Notes: generated by a model from the sequence alone, not told the origin. DNA of 45,596 nucleotides from WFZT01 sp964398355 (GCA_964398355.1 CAYNMM010000004.1:1-45596), one strand, 5' to 3'; counted from the first letter of the stretch, positions 16,164 to 25,373 are shown. Made by a program: numbers and translations.

Positions 16164-17390
16164 ATGATCAGTGAGAGGTGGAAGAGACTAAAGAAAGTCA
16201 AAGATTTTGGTCCGGGAATTGTAACTGGCGGTGCTGATAACGATCCTGCCGGGATTGTAACCTATACGAGTATAGGGGCAACTACCGGACTCAGTCAGCT
16301 CTGGCTTATGTTGTTTTCAACACCAATGATGATTGCTGTTCAGGATACAGCTTCGAGAATAGCGATTGTTACGGGGAAAAGTTTATCAGAAGTGCTTGTC
16401 AGGTTTTATTCTAAAAAAGTGGCAATTCCCATTGTAATGACTCTTCTGATTGCAAATTTGTTTACCATTGCAGCTGATATTGATGCCATCGCAGTTGTCC
16501 TACAGATTATAACAGGAATAAAATCTATCTATTGGTTAATTCCATTAACAGCATTTCTTGCATATCTTGTGATTTTTAAACAGTATCGAACAATAAAACG
16601 TGTTTTGTTAATGCTAACAGCTTCGTTATCAGTTTACATTTTTTCTGCAATTATTGCACGACCTGATCTTGGGGATGTTATTGTGAATACGTTTATTCCT
16701 CACATCAGATGGAATATTGCTTACGCCATGGCTGCACTTGGTCTACTTGGAACGACCATTTCGCCATATATGTTATTCTGGCAGGCAGCAGAGGAGAAGA
16801 TTGAGCATAAGTCTGTTGTACAGATTCATGTGGCAACATGGGATACTATTGCTGGTATGACATATTCAAATGTTGTCGCATATTTTATCATAATTGCTGC
16901 AGCTTATACACTTTTCGGACGACATCTTGAGTTGAATTCTGTTAAAGATGCGGCAATGGCTTTGAAACCATTTGCAGGGAGGTTTGCATTCTTAATATTT
17001 TCTTTCGGAATAATAACAGGGGGCCTTCTTGCCCTTCCAGTTCTTGCAGGTTCCTCTGCCTATGCTGTGGCAGACCTTTTCGGATGGCGAGAAGGCTTTG
17101 AAGGTAAAGTTAGTGATGCCAAGGGATTTTACATTGTTTTTCTTGGATCCCTGTTAATTGGAGATATAATAGACCTGTCAAGAATTTCAGCCGTAGATGC
17201 CCTTTACTATAGCCAGGTTCTTGATGGTATTCTTCTCCCATTTCTTGTCTTTGTACTTATGAAGATTAGCAATGATAGCCGTATAATGGGAGATTATACT
17301 AATACTAAGTTCAACAATATTTTTTCTATTGTAACTTTCATTACAGCTTCTGTGTTTTCGATAGTATTATTCTTTCAATTGTTTCGATAA
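16164..17390 (+). CDS. NRAMP-family divalent metal transporter (non-canonical motifs)
   Basis: A 408-residue membrane protein with about eleven predicted helices. The first helix carries GPGIVTGGADNDPAGIVTY, where canonical Mn/Fe NRAMPs have DPGN. The sixth helix reads TTISPYMLFWQA, where they have a metal-binding MPH. The Asp-Pro and overall pattern are clearly NRAMP-like, but the changed metal-site residues place it in a divergent branch, and the transported ion (Mn, Fe, Mg or other) cannot be told by eye. Start ATG 16164 is chosen from the -10 spacing; an in-frame TTG lies at 16155. It overlaps the converging lipoprotein gene by 24 bp. Confidence 0.8.
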   Translation: MISERWKRLKKVKDFGPGIVTGGADNDPAGIVTYTSIGATTGLSQLWLMLFSTPMMIAVQDTASRIAIVTGKSLSEVLVRFYSKKVAIPIVMTLLIANLFTIAADIDAIAVVLQIITGIKSIYWLIPLTAFLAYLVIFKQYRTIKRVLLMLTASLSVYIFSAIIARPDLGDVIVNTFIPHIRWNIAYAMAALGLLGTTISPYMLFWQAAEEKIEHKSVVQIHVATWDTIAGMTYSNVVAYFIIIAAAYTLFGRHLELNSVKDAAMALKPFAGRFAFLIFSFGIITGGLLALPVLAGSSAYAVADLFGWREGFEGKVSDAKGFYIVFLGSLLIGDIIDLSRISAVDALYYSQVLDGILLPFLVFVLMKISNDSRIMGDYTNTKFNNIFSIVTFITASVFSIVLFFQLFR

Positions 17391-19097
17391 CAATTTATCA
17401 ATTTGATATGCCAATCTCTCTGCTGTCCCGGGTATGTATCCAACCTGTTTGAAGATAATGTAACCGCCTGGTGAGATGATGAAATGAGTTGGAAATGCAT
17501 TCACATGATAGAGTTTTCGTACATTAGAAGACTCGATTGCAATGTGGTAATTGAATGGTTGATTCTTCAGGAATTTCCTGACCCGTGCAGAGTCCTCATC
17601 CGTAAATGCAAGAAAAATCACACTATTCCCATATTTCTTTACAAGTTTATTGAGCTCAGGAATTTCTCTTCTGCACGGACCGCACCAGGTCGCCCAGAAG
17701 TTTAAAACGACGACTTTCCCTCTAAGTTTTTTCAAAGTGTAGGTTTTCCCATCAAGTGTTGCTACCGTAAAATCAGGTGCCGGAGGTAACCATTTTGACA
17801 GTGTATCTTTCAAAGCGGAGAGATATTTATTGAAAGTTTCTCCAGTTTTTTCTTTCTTCCAGATTTTTTTGAGTAAAGGAATAGCCGAGGTATCCTGATG
17901 GAAGAACCTCGCGACGGTTAGGGCCTTTTCAGCTTCTTTTAAATGATTAGAGTATAACGCTGCCTCTCCATAGAGTATCAAATCTTCATCCCAAAGAGTA
18001 AAAAGATCTTTTTGACCGACAAACTCTTTGATAGTTCTGTATGCATCTGAATATTTTTTCTTGGCAATATACAGGCGGGTCAAATTTTTTAGAAAATCGT
18101 TTCTTGTGGAACTTTTCAACCTGTAATAATCACCGGGTTTCCTTAATCTGAAAGCATAATCCCAGCGGGAATTAATTGGATTATCAATTATCGATTTTTC
18201 TTTATCGAGGACGAACTGAAGTCTAATTGTGTCAACTTCTGGCCATGTCGCCTGACTTTCCATGACATAAAAATCGTACATAGTCAAATGACTGAGACTG
18301 TTGATATAATTTTTGTATTCATTAAATCTGTCCGGTGGAATGAAGTATCTCGTAATAAACCATCTGAAGAGTCGTACATCTTTTGTAATTTCAGGCGAAA
18401 AAGGAGATGATTTGAAAATTTTCCAGAATCTGTCCGCCGATTTCTGATCTCTTCTGATTCGTGAATTTGGAGAAACCGAAGACATGAAAAGAGAAGCGTA
18501 AGTTTTATAAGGGCCTCTCAGGTTTTTGTAAAATTTCATTGAGAGGGTTGAATCATGGTTCACAGTGTAAGCTGTTTTGAATCCGCTAAATATGCAAGTT
18601 TGTTTCTTGGACTTTAAAAGATCCACTGGCTTTTCATTTTCCTTGGCAAAAAATTCTCGGAGCAGACACAAATTTTTTAGATTTTTGGGAATGGAATCTA
18701 TACTGATTAAATCGTTGTTTAAAAGTGCGTAGAATGCCCGTGGATCAGGTGCTCCAGATGAGTCTGTGAAAATGACATATTGCCATTTTTTCTCAGGATA
18801 GAATTTCTTCAAAGAAGTATCTTCAAGAGTAAAGATCAGGAGAAATGTCCCTGGGCGTGGGTGAACCTTAAAGGAATTTCTTTTCCTAATCGGTAAAATT
18901 TTAATATCTCTATAAACCGGAAGTTTACCATAAAATTCCTGAATCCATAAGTAACCACTGAGTGATTTCTCCCAGGATATGGTGAGAGATGAGCCAGGGG
19001 AAGGTTTTTTCGGTGATACGGAGATGCTTACCTGTTTTTTCCCACCACAGGAGTTGAAGAACAAAATGCCTAACAGGATAATTGCTAATTTTTTCAT
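17367..19097 (-). CDS. lipoprotein with C-terminal TlpA-type thioredoxin domain
   Basis: A 576-residue protein from ATG 19097. It has a lipoprotein signal peptide with lipobox LFFNSC (residues about 13-18), then a region poor in recognised motifs with probable TPR-like helices (about 330-430). The C-terminal domain (about 435-576) is a TlpA/ResA thioredoxin fold with APDF, GKVVVLNFWATWCGPCRREIPELN (WCGPC) and a cis-Pro near NAFPTHF. It is expected to be an extracytoplasmic thiol-disulphide protein anchored in a membrane. A consensus promoter ends 9 nt before the ATG. Confidence 0.85.
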   Translation of the reverse strand: MKKLAIILLGILFFNSCGGKKQVSISVSPKKPSPGSSLTISWEKSLSGYLWIQEFYGKLPVYRDIKILPIRKRNSFKVHPRPGTFLLIFTLEDTSLKKFYPEKKWQYVIFTDSSGAPDPRAFYALLNNDLISIDSIPKNLKNLCLLREFFAKENEKPVDLLKSKKQTCIFSGFKTAYTVNHDSTLSMKFYKNLRGPYKTYASLFMSSVSPNSRIRRDQKSADRFWKIFKSSPFSPEITKDVRLFRWFITRYFIPPDRFNEYKNYINSLSHLTMYDFYVMESQATWPEVDTIRLQFVLDKEKSIIDNPINSRWDYAFRLRKPGDYYRLKSSTRNDFLKNLTRLYIAKKKYSDAYRTIKEFVGQKDLFTLWDEDLILYGEAALYSNHLKEAEKALTVARFFHQDTSAIPLLKKIWKKEKTGETFNKYLSALKDTLSKWLPPAPDFTVATLDGKTYTLKKLRGKVVVLNFWATWCGPCRREIPELNKLVKKYGNSVIFLAFTDEDSARVRKFLKNQPFNYHIAIESSNVRKLYHVNAFPTHFIISPGGYIIFKQVGYIPGTAERLAYQIDKLLSKQLKE

Positions 19098-19106
19098 AGT
19101 AACCAC

Positions 19107-19135
19107 ATTTTATCCTCACCCCAGAACACTGTCAA
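19107..19135 (-). promoter_or_regulatory. promoter of the TlpA-type lipoprotein gene
   Basis: On the minus strand a perfect -35 TTGACA (19130-19135), a 17-bp spacer and -10 TAAAAT (19107-19112), then 9 nt to ATG 19097. The predicted 5' UTR is nil to about 3 nt. Confidence 0.7.
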
Positions 19136-19202
19136 ATTGTGGGTGAGAGAAAACAAAAGAGCTGGCTATAAGGACATGTTATATTTTTGTTACATTATCG
19201 AG

Positions 19203-21056
19203 TTATCTCAATTTAATTATTTTTAGGAGTTTTTCTGCCCGGAGGAAATAGATGCCTGGTGATGAGGTTATTCGAATTATGAGTTGATCCCCTATCATTG
19301 TGGTTATAAATCTAACTCTTCTCCCACCTATGTCATAGAGTTTAAAGTTGGGTACTTTCCCATTATTCAGTGGTATTCTAATTACACCATCTGGAGAGAT
19401 CACTGTGCTTGGAGTGCTCATCCCTTCATTAATATTTGTGTGTCTCATTAGAGGGAGAATGAGTCTTGATTCTCCAGAGTAAATAGTATTTGTGGCTACA
19501 AGTGTATCAGTTGAGAAATTGACGGGCTGATCCGTATTGGGATTAACCGCATATTTGGGAAAGTTTGAAGAACTGACAGCGAGCCCAATGCGGTGTCCCG
19601 GGACTACTACGTAAGCTGTATAATTCAAGTTAATTTCGAATTTATACACACTATCAGGTACCAAGAAATCTTCGCAATTGAATCCGTTTCGATGTCTTGC
19701 CATTAAAATGCCATCTGTTACCAACATTTTTCGCCCATCAGGATAGATATCGACGAGCTTGCCTGTAAAATCAGTATCGTATCTGTCAGATGAAGCGAAT
19801 AAAATCAATTTTACTTCTCCAAAAATATCAACAGGATGGGTTAGAGGAGGTGTTACAAATGTTAAAACATCTTCTCTATTCCAAACCCGGGACTGATCAT
19901 AAATACCAGCCTGGAGTGTTAAGTTGTGTCCACCAATAGTAGGTACAGGATTCTGTGGATCGTATTCGTAAACTAATTCTCCTGTGTCAGATGGATATTC
20001 ATTTAATACCCCTTCCGGAGTCAAATATAGAATTAGAGAATCCTGATTATCAAACGGCCAGTAATTAAAGGAATACCAGTGATTCCAATAACCTGTTGTA
20101 TCTACAGGTCCCATGAGATATAGCTGGATATCGGGTACATTCGTTATCCCGTTGTTTTCACCTTTCAGCCAGTGATCCAGCCAAGGAACAACATATTCTG
20201 TGTAGTAGTTCATAATTGCATTAGGAGGGAATATAACCTGTCCACATGAGGCAGTTCCAAGAGTTCCATGAGTCCAGGGACCAATTATGAGCTTTTGGTT
20301 TCCTCTTGCTCCTTCAGCACCGTGATACTGGAGTTTATAAAAGGCCTGTATCTGGGCGGGGGCAAACATATCAAACCAACCACTCAGATGAAACATTGGT
20401 ATATGAATTGAATCTAATCGAGTGTCGCAATTTACAATTCCCCACATGGAGTCTGAATAATCTGGATTCCTTTTTACAAGCTCAAGCATCGCCGGATTGG
20501 AGAAATTTGTTGTCCAGACGGTCACGTCGTTCTGCCTGAATTCCCCACCTTGATATGCGAAATCATACATATTCCAGGATGCTACTTCAGGAAAACAGGT
20601 TACCAGATGAGGTGGATTGGCCCCAGCGGCGAGATACTGGACTATCCCGAGTGCACTTGCCCCGATCATCCCCACACGTCCGTTACACCATGAACGGGAC
20701 GCCAGCCACTCTATGGTATCGTATCCGTCTCTTAAATCTCCCCATCCATCTTCACGAAACAGTGAATCTGTTCCTTCAGATTCATGCCTTCCTCTGAGGT
20801 CCTGAATAACAAGGATATATCTTTTCATATCGGTAAAATACGAGATTACGGAACTTCCGAGGCTAATCTCGAGATTATCAGCCCCGTAAGGCGTTCTCAA
20901 AAGTACGACAGGGCGTGGAAAATCATATTGCGTTGAGGGGAAGTAAATATTTGTGTTTAACCTGACTCCATCTCTCATTGGAATCATAACGGAGTCTTTA
21001 ACGAAACCCCTTAAATTGCCTGTGAGAATCAAGAGGATCAGAAACAGTTTTTTCAT
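19203..21056 (-). CDS. secreted CocE/NonD-family hydrolase with T9SS-like C-terminal tail
   Basis: A 617-residue protein with a signal peptide (MKKLFLILLILTGNLRG). The S15/CocE alpha/beta-hydrolase domain begins VMIPMRDGVRLNTNIYFP; the nucleophile Ser lies in GMIGASALG and a general acid region in the area of GPWTHGT. A jelly-roll domain follows (about 385-530, including DTDFTGKLVDIYPDG). The last 70 residues (about 545-617), with IPLNNGKVPNFKLYDIGGRRV and GIYFLRAEKLLKIIKLR, resemble type IX secretion sorting domains. It would hydrolyse esters or acyl-peptide bonds outside the cell. Start ATG has an AGAGGA site upstream. Confidence 0.85.
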   Translation of the reverse strand: MKKLFLILLILTGNLRGFVKDSVMIPMRDGVRLNTNIYFPSTQYDFPRPVVLLRTPYGADNLEISLGSSVISYFTDMKRYILVIQDLRGRHESEGTDSLFREDGWGDLRDGYDTIEWLASRSWCNGRVGMIGASALGIVQYLAAGANPPHLVTCFPEVASWNMYDFAYQGGEFRQNDVTVWTTNFSNPAMLELVKRNPDYSDSMWGIVNCDTRLDSIHIPMFHLSGWFDMFAPAQIQAFYKLQYHGAEGARGNQKLIIGPWTHGTLGTASCGQVIFPPNAIMNYYTEYVVPWLDHWLKGENNGITNVPDIQLYLMGPVDTTGYWNHWYSFNYWPFDNQDSLILYLTPEGVLNEYPSDTGELVYEYDPQNPVPTIGGHNLTLQAGIYDQSRVWNREDVLTFVTPPLTHPVDIFGEVKLILFASSDRYDTDFTGKLVDIYPDGRKMLVTDGILMARHRNGFNCEDFLVPDSVYKFEINLNYTAYVVVPGHRIGLAVSSSNFPKYAVNPNTDQPVNFSTDTLVATNTIYSGESRLILPLMRHTNINEGMSTPSTVISPDGVIRIPLNNGKVPNFKLYDIGGRRVRFITTMIGDQLIIRITSSPGIYFLRAEKLLKIIKLR

Positions 21057-21081
21057 AATTCGAATATTCCTCTGACAGATG

Positions 21082-21597
21082 TTAAATGTTACTCTCCTTC
21101 AATTCTGAGAAATGGTTATAGATCTCATCGATGTCAATGAGGAAATTCTGAAAATCTTTGACTTTCATTTTCTTGCCTTTTCGAATAACAGTGATTCCTT
21201 CTGAATTCAAAATTTCAGCTATTTCTACATCGGATATCGGGAATTTCTTGTCAATAGAGCCGTCATTTTTAATGGTGCGCCAGTAGGGTGTTACGTCTCT
21301 TTTTCCTCCTTTCCTTTCTTCTTCTGCTGCGAATGCAGCGATTTTACTAAAGATGCCGGTAGTTAGAGGACACGCAATGGTAGTATTATAAAATCTCGCA
21401 AGAATTTCTCTTATCTGTGATACAGTTATGAGTTTTCCTCTGGGAACCATTTTCATGATTAGGTCTACATCTCTGGGCCTCGGAATAACCATTGTGCCTT
21501 CACCCCACTTGCTGGCAAGTTTACCCTCAAGTTTTACAACTTTTGGGAAATCTTTATCATCATTTAGCTTATCTTTCCATGACTTTTTTCTGCTCAT
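21082..21597 (-). CDS. MGMT-like (alkyltransferase-like) family protein
   Basis: A 171-residue protein. The core VPRGKLITVSQIREILARFYNTTIACPLTTGIFSKIAA, followed by TPYWRTIKNDG, matches a bacterial family related to the DNA-binding domain of O6-alkylguanine methyltransferase. The usual active-site PCHR is absent. A Cys occurs in ACPLTTGI, but I cannot say it is catalytic. A role in DNA damage recognition is possible but unproven. ATG 21597 follows GGAGGG by 7 nt and is preferred to an upstream in-frame ATG. Confidence 0.7.
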   Translation of the reverse strand: MSRKKSWKDKLNDDKDFPKVVKLEGKLASKWGEGTMVIPRPRDVDLIMKMVPRGKLITVSQIREILARFYNTTIACPLTTGIFSKIAAFAAEEERKGGKRDVTPYWRTIKNDGSIDKKFPISDVEIAEILNSEGITVIRKGKKMKVKDFQNFLIDIDEIYNHFSELKESNI

Positions 21598-21729
21598 ATT
21601 TACACCCTCCTTTATGTTAGTATCTGGCATTTGGGTGGATTATTCAACATTAAAAAGGTCTGAATTTCCCATTGAAAGGGTGGGATGAATAGAAATCAAT
21701 TGATCTTGAAATAGATATACCGGGGTTGG

Positions 21730-21758
21730 TTGACAAACCTGACTAAATTAGTTAATTA
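21730..21758 (+). promoter_or_regulatory. trxB promoter
   Basis: -35 TTGACA (21730-21735), a 17-bp spacer and -10 TAATTA (21753-21758), giving a short 5' UTR of about 25 nt that carries GAGGAGG. Confidence 0.55.
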
Positions 21759-21789
21759 TTTACCTCAAAAATAGTTGAGGAGGAATGTT

Positions 21790-22749
21790 ATGGAGCTGGT
21801 TTTTGGAATGCCAACGGAGGAGCAGAGTACCGGTAAAAAAGATTTCGACATTGTGATAGTTGGGGGAGGTCCTGCCGGACTTTCGGCAGCAATCTATGCC
21901 TCAAGGGCAGGACTTGATGTCCTTGTCCTTGAAAAAGATGTTGCAGGTGGACTTGTTGGAGAGGATCCTCTTGTGGAGAATTACCTCGGATTTAAGAGTA
22001 TCAAAGGTGAGGATCTTGCAGCAAAATTTAAAGAACACGCACTCGAATATGCTGAAATCCATGAGGGAGAGGGTGTGGATGAGGTAAAAAAGGACGGTAG
22101 CAAGTTCATTGTTACTACGTACAAGGGAGAATACACTGCCAGTGCTTTAATAATCGCTACTGGAACAACCCACAAGCATCTCAACATCCCGGGTGAGAAG
22201 GAATACGATGGGAGAGGGGTTTCTTTCTGTGTAACCTGTGATGGTTTCCTTTTTAAAGGCAAGCCGGTTGCAGTGATTGGCGGAGGTAATTCAGGTGCAA
22301 TTGCAGCCATTACACTTAATGATATAGCTTCAAAGGTCACAGTTATTGAATTTATGCCCAGATGGATGTGTGAATCTGCCTACCAAAAAAAGATTCAGGA
22401 GCTTGGAATAGATTACTGGACTAATTCAGAAGTCGTTGAAATATTTGGAGATGGGAAAAAGGTTAAGGGACTTAGGGTGAAGGATCGTGCTACGGGTGAA
22501 ATAAAAGAGCTTAAGGTTGATGGAGTATTTATCTATGTGGGATTGATTCCACAGAATGAAATTGCCAAACAACTTGGTGTTGAGCTAACTGATAGGGGGT
22601 ATATAAAGGTAGATTCTACACAGCGGACGAGTGTTCCGGGGGTTTATGCTGCGGGGGATATTACAGGTTCTCAGGCTCAGATAATAGTGGCAGCTGGTCA
22701 GGGAGCTATTGCAGCTCTTTCAGCGTATGAAGATTTGAGATTGAAGTAA
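21790..22749 (+). CDS. trxB: thioredoxin reductase
   Basis: An FAD/NADPH enzyme of 319 residues that reduces thioredoxin. The FAD motif is VIVGGGPAGLSAAIYASRAG (about residues 22-41), the redox pair sits in FCVTCDGF (CxxC), the NADPH motif is VIGGGNSGAIAA, and the C-terminal FAD motif is GVYAAGDIT. Val replaces the common Ala in CATC. ATG 21790 is 6 nt after GAGGAGG. It is transcribed divergently from the MGMT-like gene. Confidence 0.93.
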   Translation: MELVFGMPTEEQSTGKKDFDIVIVGGGPAGLSAAIYASRAGLDVLVLEKDVAGGLVGEDPLVENYLGFKSIKGEDLAAKFKEHALEYAEIHEGEGVDEVKKDGSKFIVTTYKGEYTASALIIATGTTHKHLNIPGEKEYDGRGVSFCVTCDGFLFKGKPVAVIGGGNSGAIAAITLNDIASKVTVIEFMPRWMCESAYQKKIQELGIDYWTNSEVVEIFGDGKKVKGLRVKDRATGEIKELKVDGVFIYVGLIPQNEIAKQLGVELTDRGYIKVDSTQRTSVPGVYAAGDITGSQAQIIVAAGQGAIAALSAYEDLRLK

Positions 22750-22755
22750 TTTTTA

Positions 22756-22788
22756 TTGGGGGGCTGCCGCTCTGCGGCAGCCCCCCAA
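22756..22788. repeat. perfect 15-bp hairpin after trxB
   Basis: Arms 22756-22770 and 22774-22788 are perfectly complementary with a 3-nt loop and are very GC-rich. No U-tract follows on the plus strand, so it is either a non-canonical terminator or an mRNA-stabilising 3' stem. Confidence 0.7.
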
Positions 22789-22969
22789 CTATTAAGTCAC
22801 TTTGGTTTGAAATCCCTCGATTTTCGGTAATCAGAAATTCACATTTTTCCTGGAAAATCGTTATAAAATGTCAAATTAGATGGTTATTTATCAATGTAAT
22901 GATAAATTACCACAATTTCGGGAGTTGTTTTCCAGAATTTCCACAGATCAAAACTTTCTCAATATTCCC

Positions 22970-23199
22970 TTCCGCTCTACAGCAGTGGGTAAAGGGAAAG
23001 AGGGAGAGTTTGCCCCTTTCTTTATTCTCCTCAACAAGGCAAAGATTTGTAGGGGAGGATGTTTGAGGATAATCCTCCCCCACGGATAAACGCACTGCGG
23101 AGGAGGTTTGAGGAGAACTTCTCCCACATTGCTAAACGTACCTCTGGGGAGGAGGATAAAAAATTACATTCCCATAGCATATTTTTCGAACAGCCTCTT
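22970..23199 (+). repeat. dispersed/tandem repeat, copy 2 (upstream of slyD promoter)
   Basis: The part from 23115 to 23199 matches the element upstream of rnpB (1565-1660, opposite strand) and ends with the identical TTTTTCGAACAGCCTCT. Upstream of it, two degenerate units of about 48 bp follow each other (about 23050-23098 and 23098-23146): GGAGGATGTTTGAGGATAA against GGAGGAGGTTTGAGGAGAA, each followed by TAAACG-AC. A perfect 9-bp hairpin GGGGAGGAT / ATCCTCCCC lies at 23053-23081. Together with 22789-22970, this accounts for the gene-free interval between trxB and slyD. Confidence 0.6.
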
Positions 23200-23207
23200 G
23201 AATTTGT

Positions 23208-23236
23208 TTGACTTTTATCTGGTGAAGGGTTATAGT
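23208..23236 (+). promoter_or_regulatory. slyD promoter
   Basis: -35 TTGACT (23208-23213), a 17-bp spacer and -10 TATAGT (23231-23236). The repeat end TTTTTCGAACAGCCTCT finishes 9 nt upstream of the -35, as at rnpB (10 nt). Confidence 0.7.
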
Positions 23237-23269
23237 CAGGACGTTACTTTACATAAGGAGGAATTTGTA

Positions 23270-23740
23270 ATGTCGGATAAGAAAGTCGAGAAAAATAAAG
23301 TGGTGAGTCTTGAGTATACACTCAAGCTCGAGTCTGGAGAGGTGGTTGATGAAAGCCACGGTGAGCCCATTGTATACCTTCATGGGGCCGGGCAGTTAAT
23401 ACCTGGTCTTGAAAAGGGGATGGAAGGGATGTCAATTGGCGAGGAGAGAGACATAACTGTGTCTCCAGAGGATGCTTATGGTCAAATTGATGAGAACGCA
23501 ATTCAGGAGATCCCAAGATCCGCATTTGGTGACAATCCTGTTGAAGTTGGGATGAAATTTTATGCAGATTTTGGAGAGGGTCACAATGTGCCCTTTTACG
23601 TTAAAGAGGTTAAGGAAGAATCAGTGGTTGTGGACTTTAACCATCCTCTTGCGGGGGAAACCCTGTATTTCCATGTTAAAGTTGTTGACATCAGGGATGC
23701 TACACCGGATGAGATTGAGCACGGTCATGTTCATGGGTAG
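23270..23740 (+). CDS. slyD: FKBP-type peptidyl-prolyl isomerase, SlyD-like
   Basis: A 156-residue cytoplasmic folding helper. It opens with KVVSLEYTLKLESGEVVDES, then GQLIPGLEKGMEGMSIGEERDITVSPEDAYG, followed by the insert-in-flap chaperone domain (about residues 75-130) and the return strand HPLAGETLYFHVKVVDI. The tail HGHVHG is a short histidine stretch that could bind nickel. ATG 23270 is 7-8 nt after AAGGAGG; an upstream in-frame extension from 23108 runs through repeat DNA and is rejected. Confidence 0.92.
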   Translation: MSDKKVEKNKVVSLEYTLKLESGEVVDESHGEPIVYLHGAGQLIPGLEKGMEGMSIGEERDITVSPEDAYGQIDENAIQEIPRSAFGDNPVEVGMKFYADFGEGHNVPFYVKEVKEESVVVDFNHPLAGETLYFHVKVVDIRDATPDEIEHGHVHG

Positions 23741-23762
23741 GGAAAGAGATTAGATATTGTGA

Positions 23763-23793
23763 GGTGGGCGAGGCCCAAAGGGCCTCGCCCACC
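23763..23793. terminator. bidirectional hairpin between convergent slyD and symporter genes
   Basis: Arms 23763-23776 and 23780-23793 give a perfect 14-bp GC-rich stem with an AAA loop, extended by 3 more pairs beyond an A-A mismatch. Position between convergent stops suggests a shared terminator; only a short CTTTT follows on the plus strand. Confidence 0.65.
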
Positions 23794-23824
23794 ACACCTT
23801 TTACTCTACTACAGTGTTCCCCTT

Positions 23825-25363
23825 TCAACTTTCTTTTCCATAGATCATTTCTTCAAGGTATCCATGGAATTTCTTTATAGTTTCTTCAGATGGCTTTTCT
23901 GTAAATGTGGATAGGATAAACACGACGATAAAGTTGACAAAGAGTCCGATCATTCCACCGTGGAATCCCCATGGATTCAGCCAGTGAGCAGGCATTCCAA
24001 GTTTATTTCCGAGTCCCTTTGTAAACAGTAAGGTTACAATGCTACCGATGATGATTCCCCAGATAATCGCTGTTCTCGTAAATTTGAATTTAAACGGGTA
24101 GATTGCTCCAAGAGTCGCGGGTAAGAGCTGGAGAGCACCGGCACCCGAGAAAGCCACAATATCAAAGATTATTCCAGGTCTGAATGTTGCAAGAATAGCT
24201 GCGAGTAAAAATGAGACAAAGACCCAAATTCTTCCCTGTTTCACGAGGGTTTCCTGAGTTACCTCTTTTTTGCCGAGTTTCTGATAGAGGTCACGTGTTA
24301 CAACGGCTGAAAATGCATGCATCTGGCTATCAGCAGTTGACATAGCTGCTGCAGAAGCCCCAGCAAGAAATATTCCGGTGAACCATGCCGGTGCTGTTCT
24401 GGTTAGGAGTGCTGGCAAGGTTGCATCTTGTGACCCGAAAGTTTTGATGATTTCTGGAATCATACCCTTGGCGACTGCTGCCGCAGCGGTCAGCCCTACA
24501 AAACCAGCAGGTACGTAGATAAAAATCAGATAAATAGGGGTTGTTGCACCAAGCCATTTTAAAGTGTGAGGATCTCTTGCTGTATAGTATCTCATCCACA
24601 AATGAGGTTGCATTACGATACCAAATGAGAAAATGATGCCCAGGCTAAACCAATAGGTGTATGGGACATGGACCGAAAGGAGCTGGGGTTTTACCTCGAG
24701 GAGGGTATGGAAGACATTTCCGACACTACCAAAAAGTTTTACTGCTACGAAGATACCTGCGATCCAGATTGCAATGAACATCCAGATGCCCTGGAGGAAA
24801 TCCGTCCAATAAACTGCACGTAAACCACCAGCCATCGAATAGAGAGCAACTATGAAGAGGAGAATCCATGTACCAGCTATGTAAGGTATGTGGCCACCAC
24901 TTGCAACATTAAAAATGTATCCGAGTCCCATGGCCTGTACCGCCATATAAGGGATCAAGAAGATTGCCAGTACGATAGCTACAAGTCCTCGTAAGAAGTC
25001 ACTTTCATAGTAGTCTGCGAGAAGGTCTGCCGGTGTAATATAACCGTATTTTTTACCAAGGTACCACATTCGTGCTCCAAAAAGGTAGGTGAGGATTCCG
25101 GTTAAAAATGTCCACGTCCCGGCTGCCCAGAAGAACACTCCAACCCTATAGAACACGCCACAGGAGGTGAGGAGGGCGTAAGCTGAGTGGTAGGTTGCTA
25201 CAATTGTGAAATAGAGGATTAGAAAGCCGGCGGTTCTGGAAACCAGGAAGTAGTCTTCGATATTTATCTGGAGTTTTTTGAATGAAAAATATCCAAGGAT
25301 ACCAACAAGAATTATATAGACGATGATAATAGCCAGTGCTATAGGCCATCCGGCATATTCCAT
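23825..25363 (-). CDS. sodium:solute symporter (SSS family)
   Basis: A 512-residue membrane protein with about 13 predicted helices. The beginning, FSFKKLQINIEDYFLVSRTAGFL, and the segment YSMAGGLRAVYWTDFLQGIWMF are SSS hallmarks. ATG 25363 follows AGGAGG by 6 nt. It lies 10 bp after a small membrane protein and behind hyuAB, so it probably imports the cyclic amide or amino acid that HyuAB processes, driven by Na+. The substrate is inferred from neighbours only. Confidence 0.9.
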   Translation of the reverse strand: MEYAGWPIALAIIIVYIILVGILGYFSFKKLQINIEDYFLVSRTAGFLILYFTIVATYHSAYALLTSCGVFYRVGVFFWAAGTWTFLTGILTYLFGARMWYLGKKYGYITPADLLADYYESDFLRGLVAIVLAIFLIPYMAVQAMGLGYIFNVASGGHIPYIAGTWILLFIVALYSMAGGLRAVYWTDFLQGIWMFIAIWIAGIFVAVKLFGSVGNVFHTLLEVKPQLLSVHVPYTYWFSLGIIFSFGIVMQPHLWMRYYTARDPHTLKWLGATTPIYLIFIYVPAGFVGLTAAAAVAKGMIPEIIKTFGSQDATLPALLTRTAPAWFTGIFLAGASAAAMSTADSQMHAFSAVVTRDLYQKLGKKEVTQETLVKQGRIWVFVSFLLAAILATFRPGIIFDIVAFSGAGALQLLPATLGAIYPFKFKFTRTAIIWGIIIGSIVTLLFTKGLGNKLGMPAHWLNPWGFHGGMIGLFVNFIVVFILSTFTEKPSEETIKKFHGYLEEMIYGKES

Positions 25364-25373
25364 GATAGACCTC

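Noticed and set aside
22880..23095. Short ORFs upstream of slyD
   Set aside because: They cover the tandem repeat region and have no plausible start signals.
23108..23269. N-terminal extension of SlyD from 23108
   Set aside because: It runs through the repeat and the slyD promoter; ATG 23270 has a strong SD and matches the family N-terminus.
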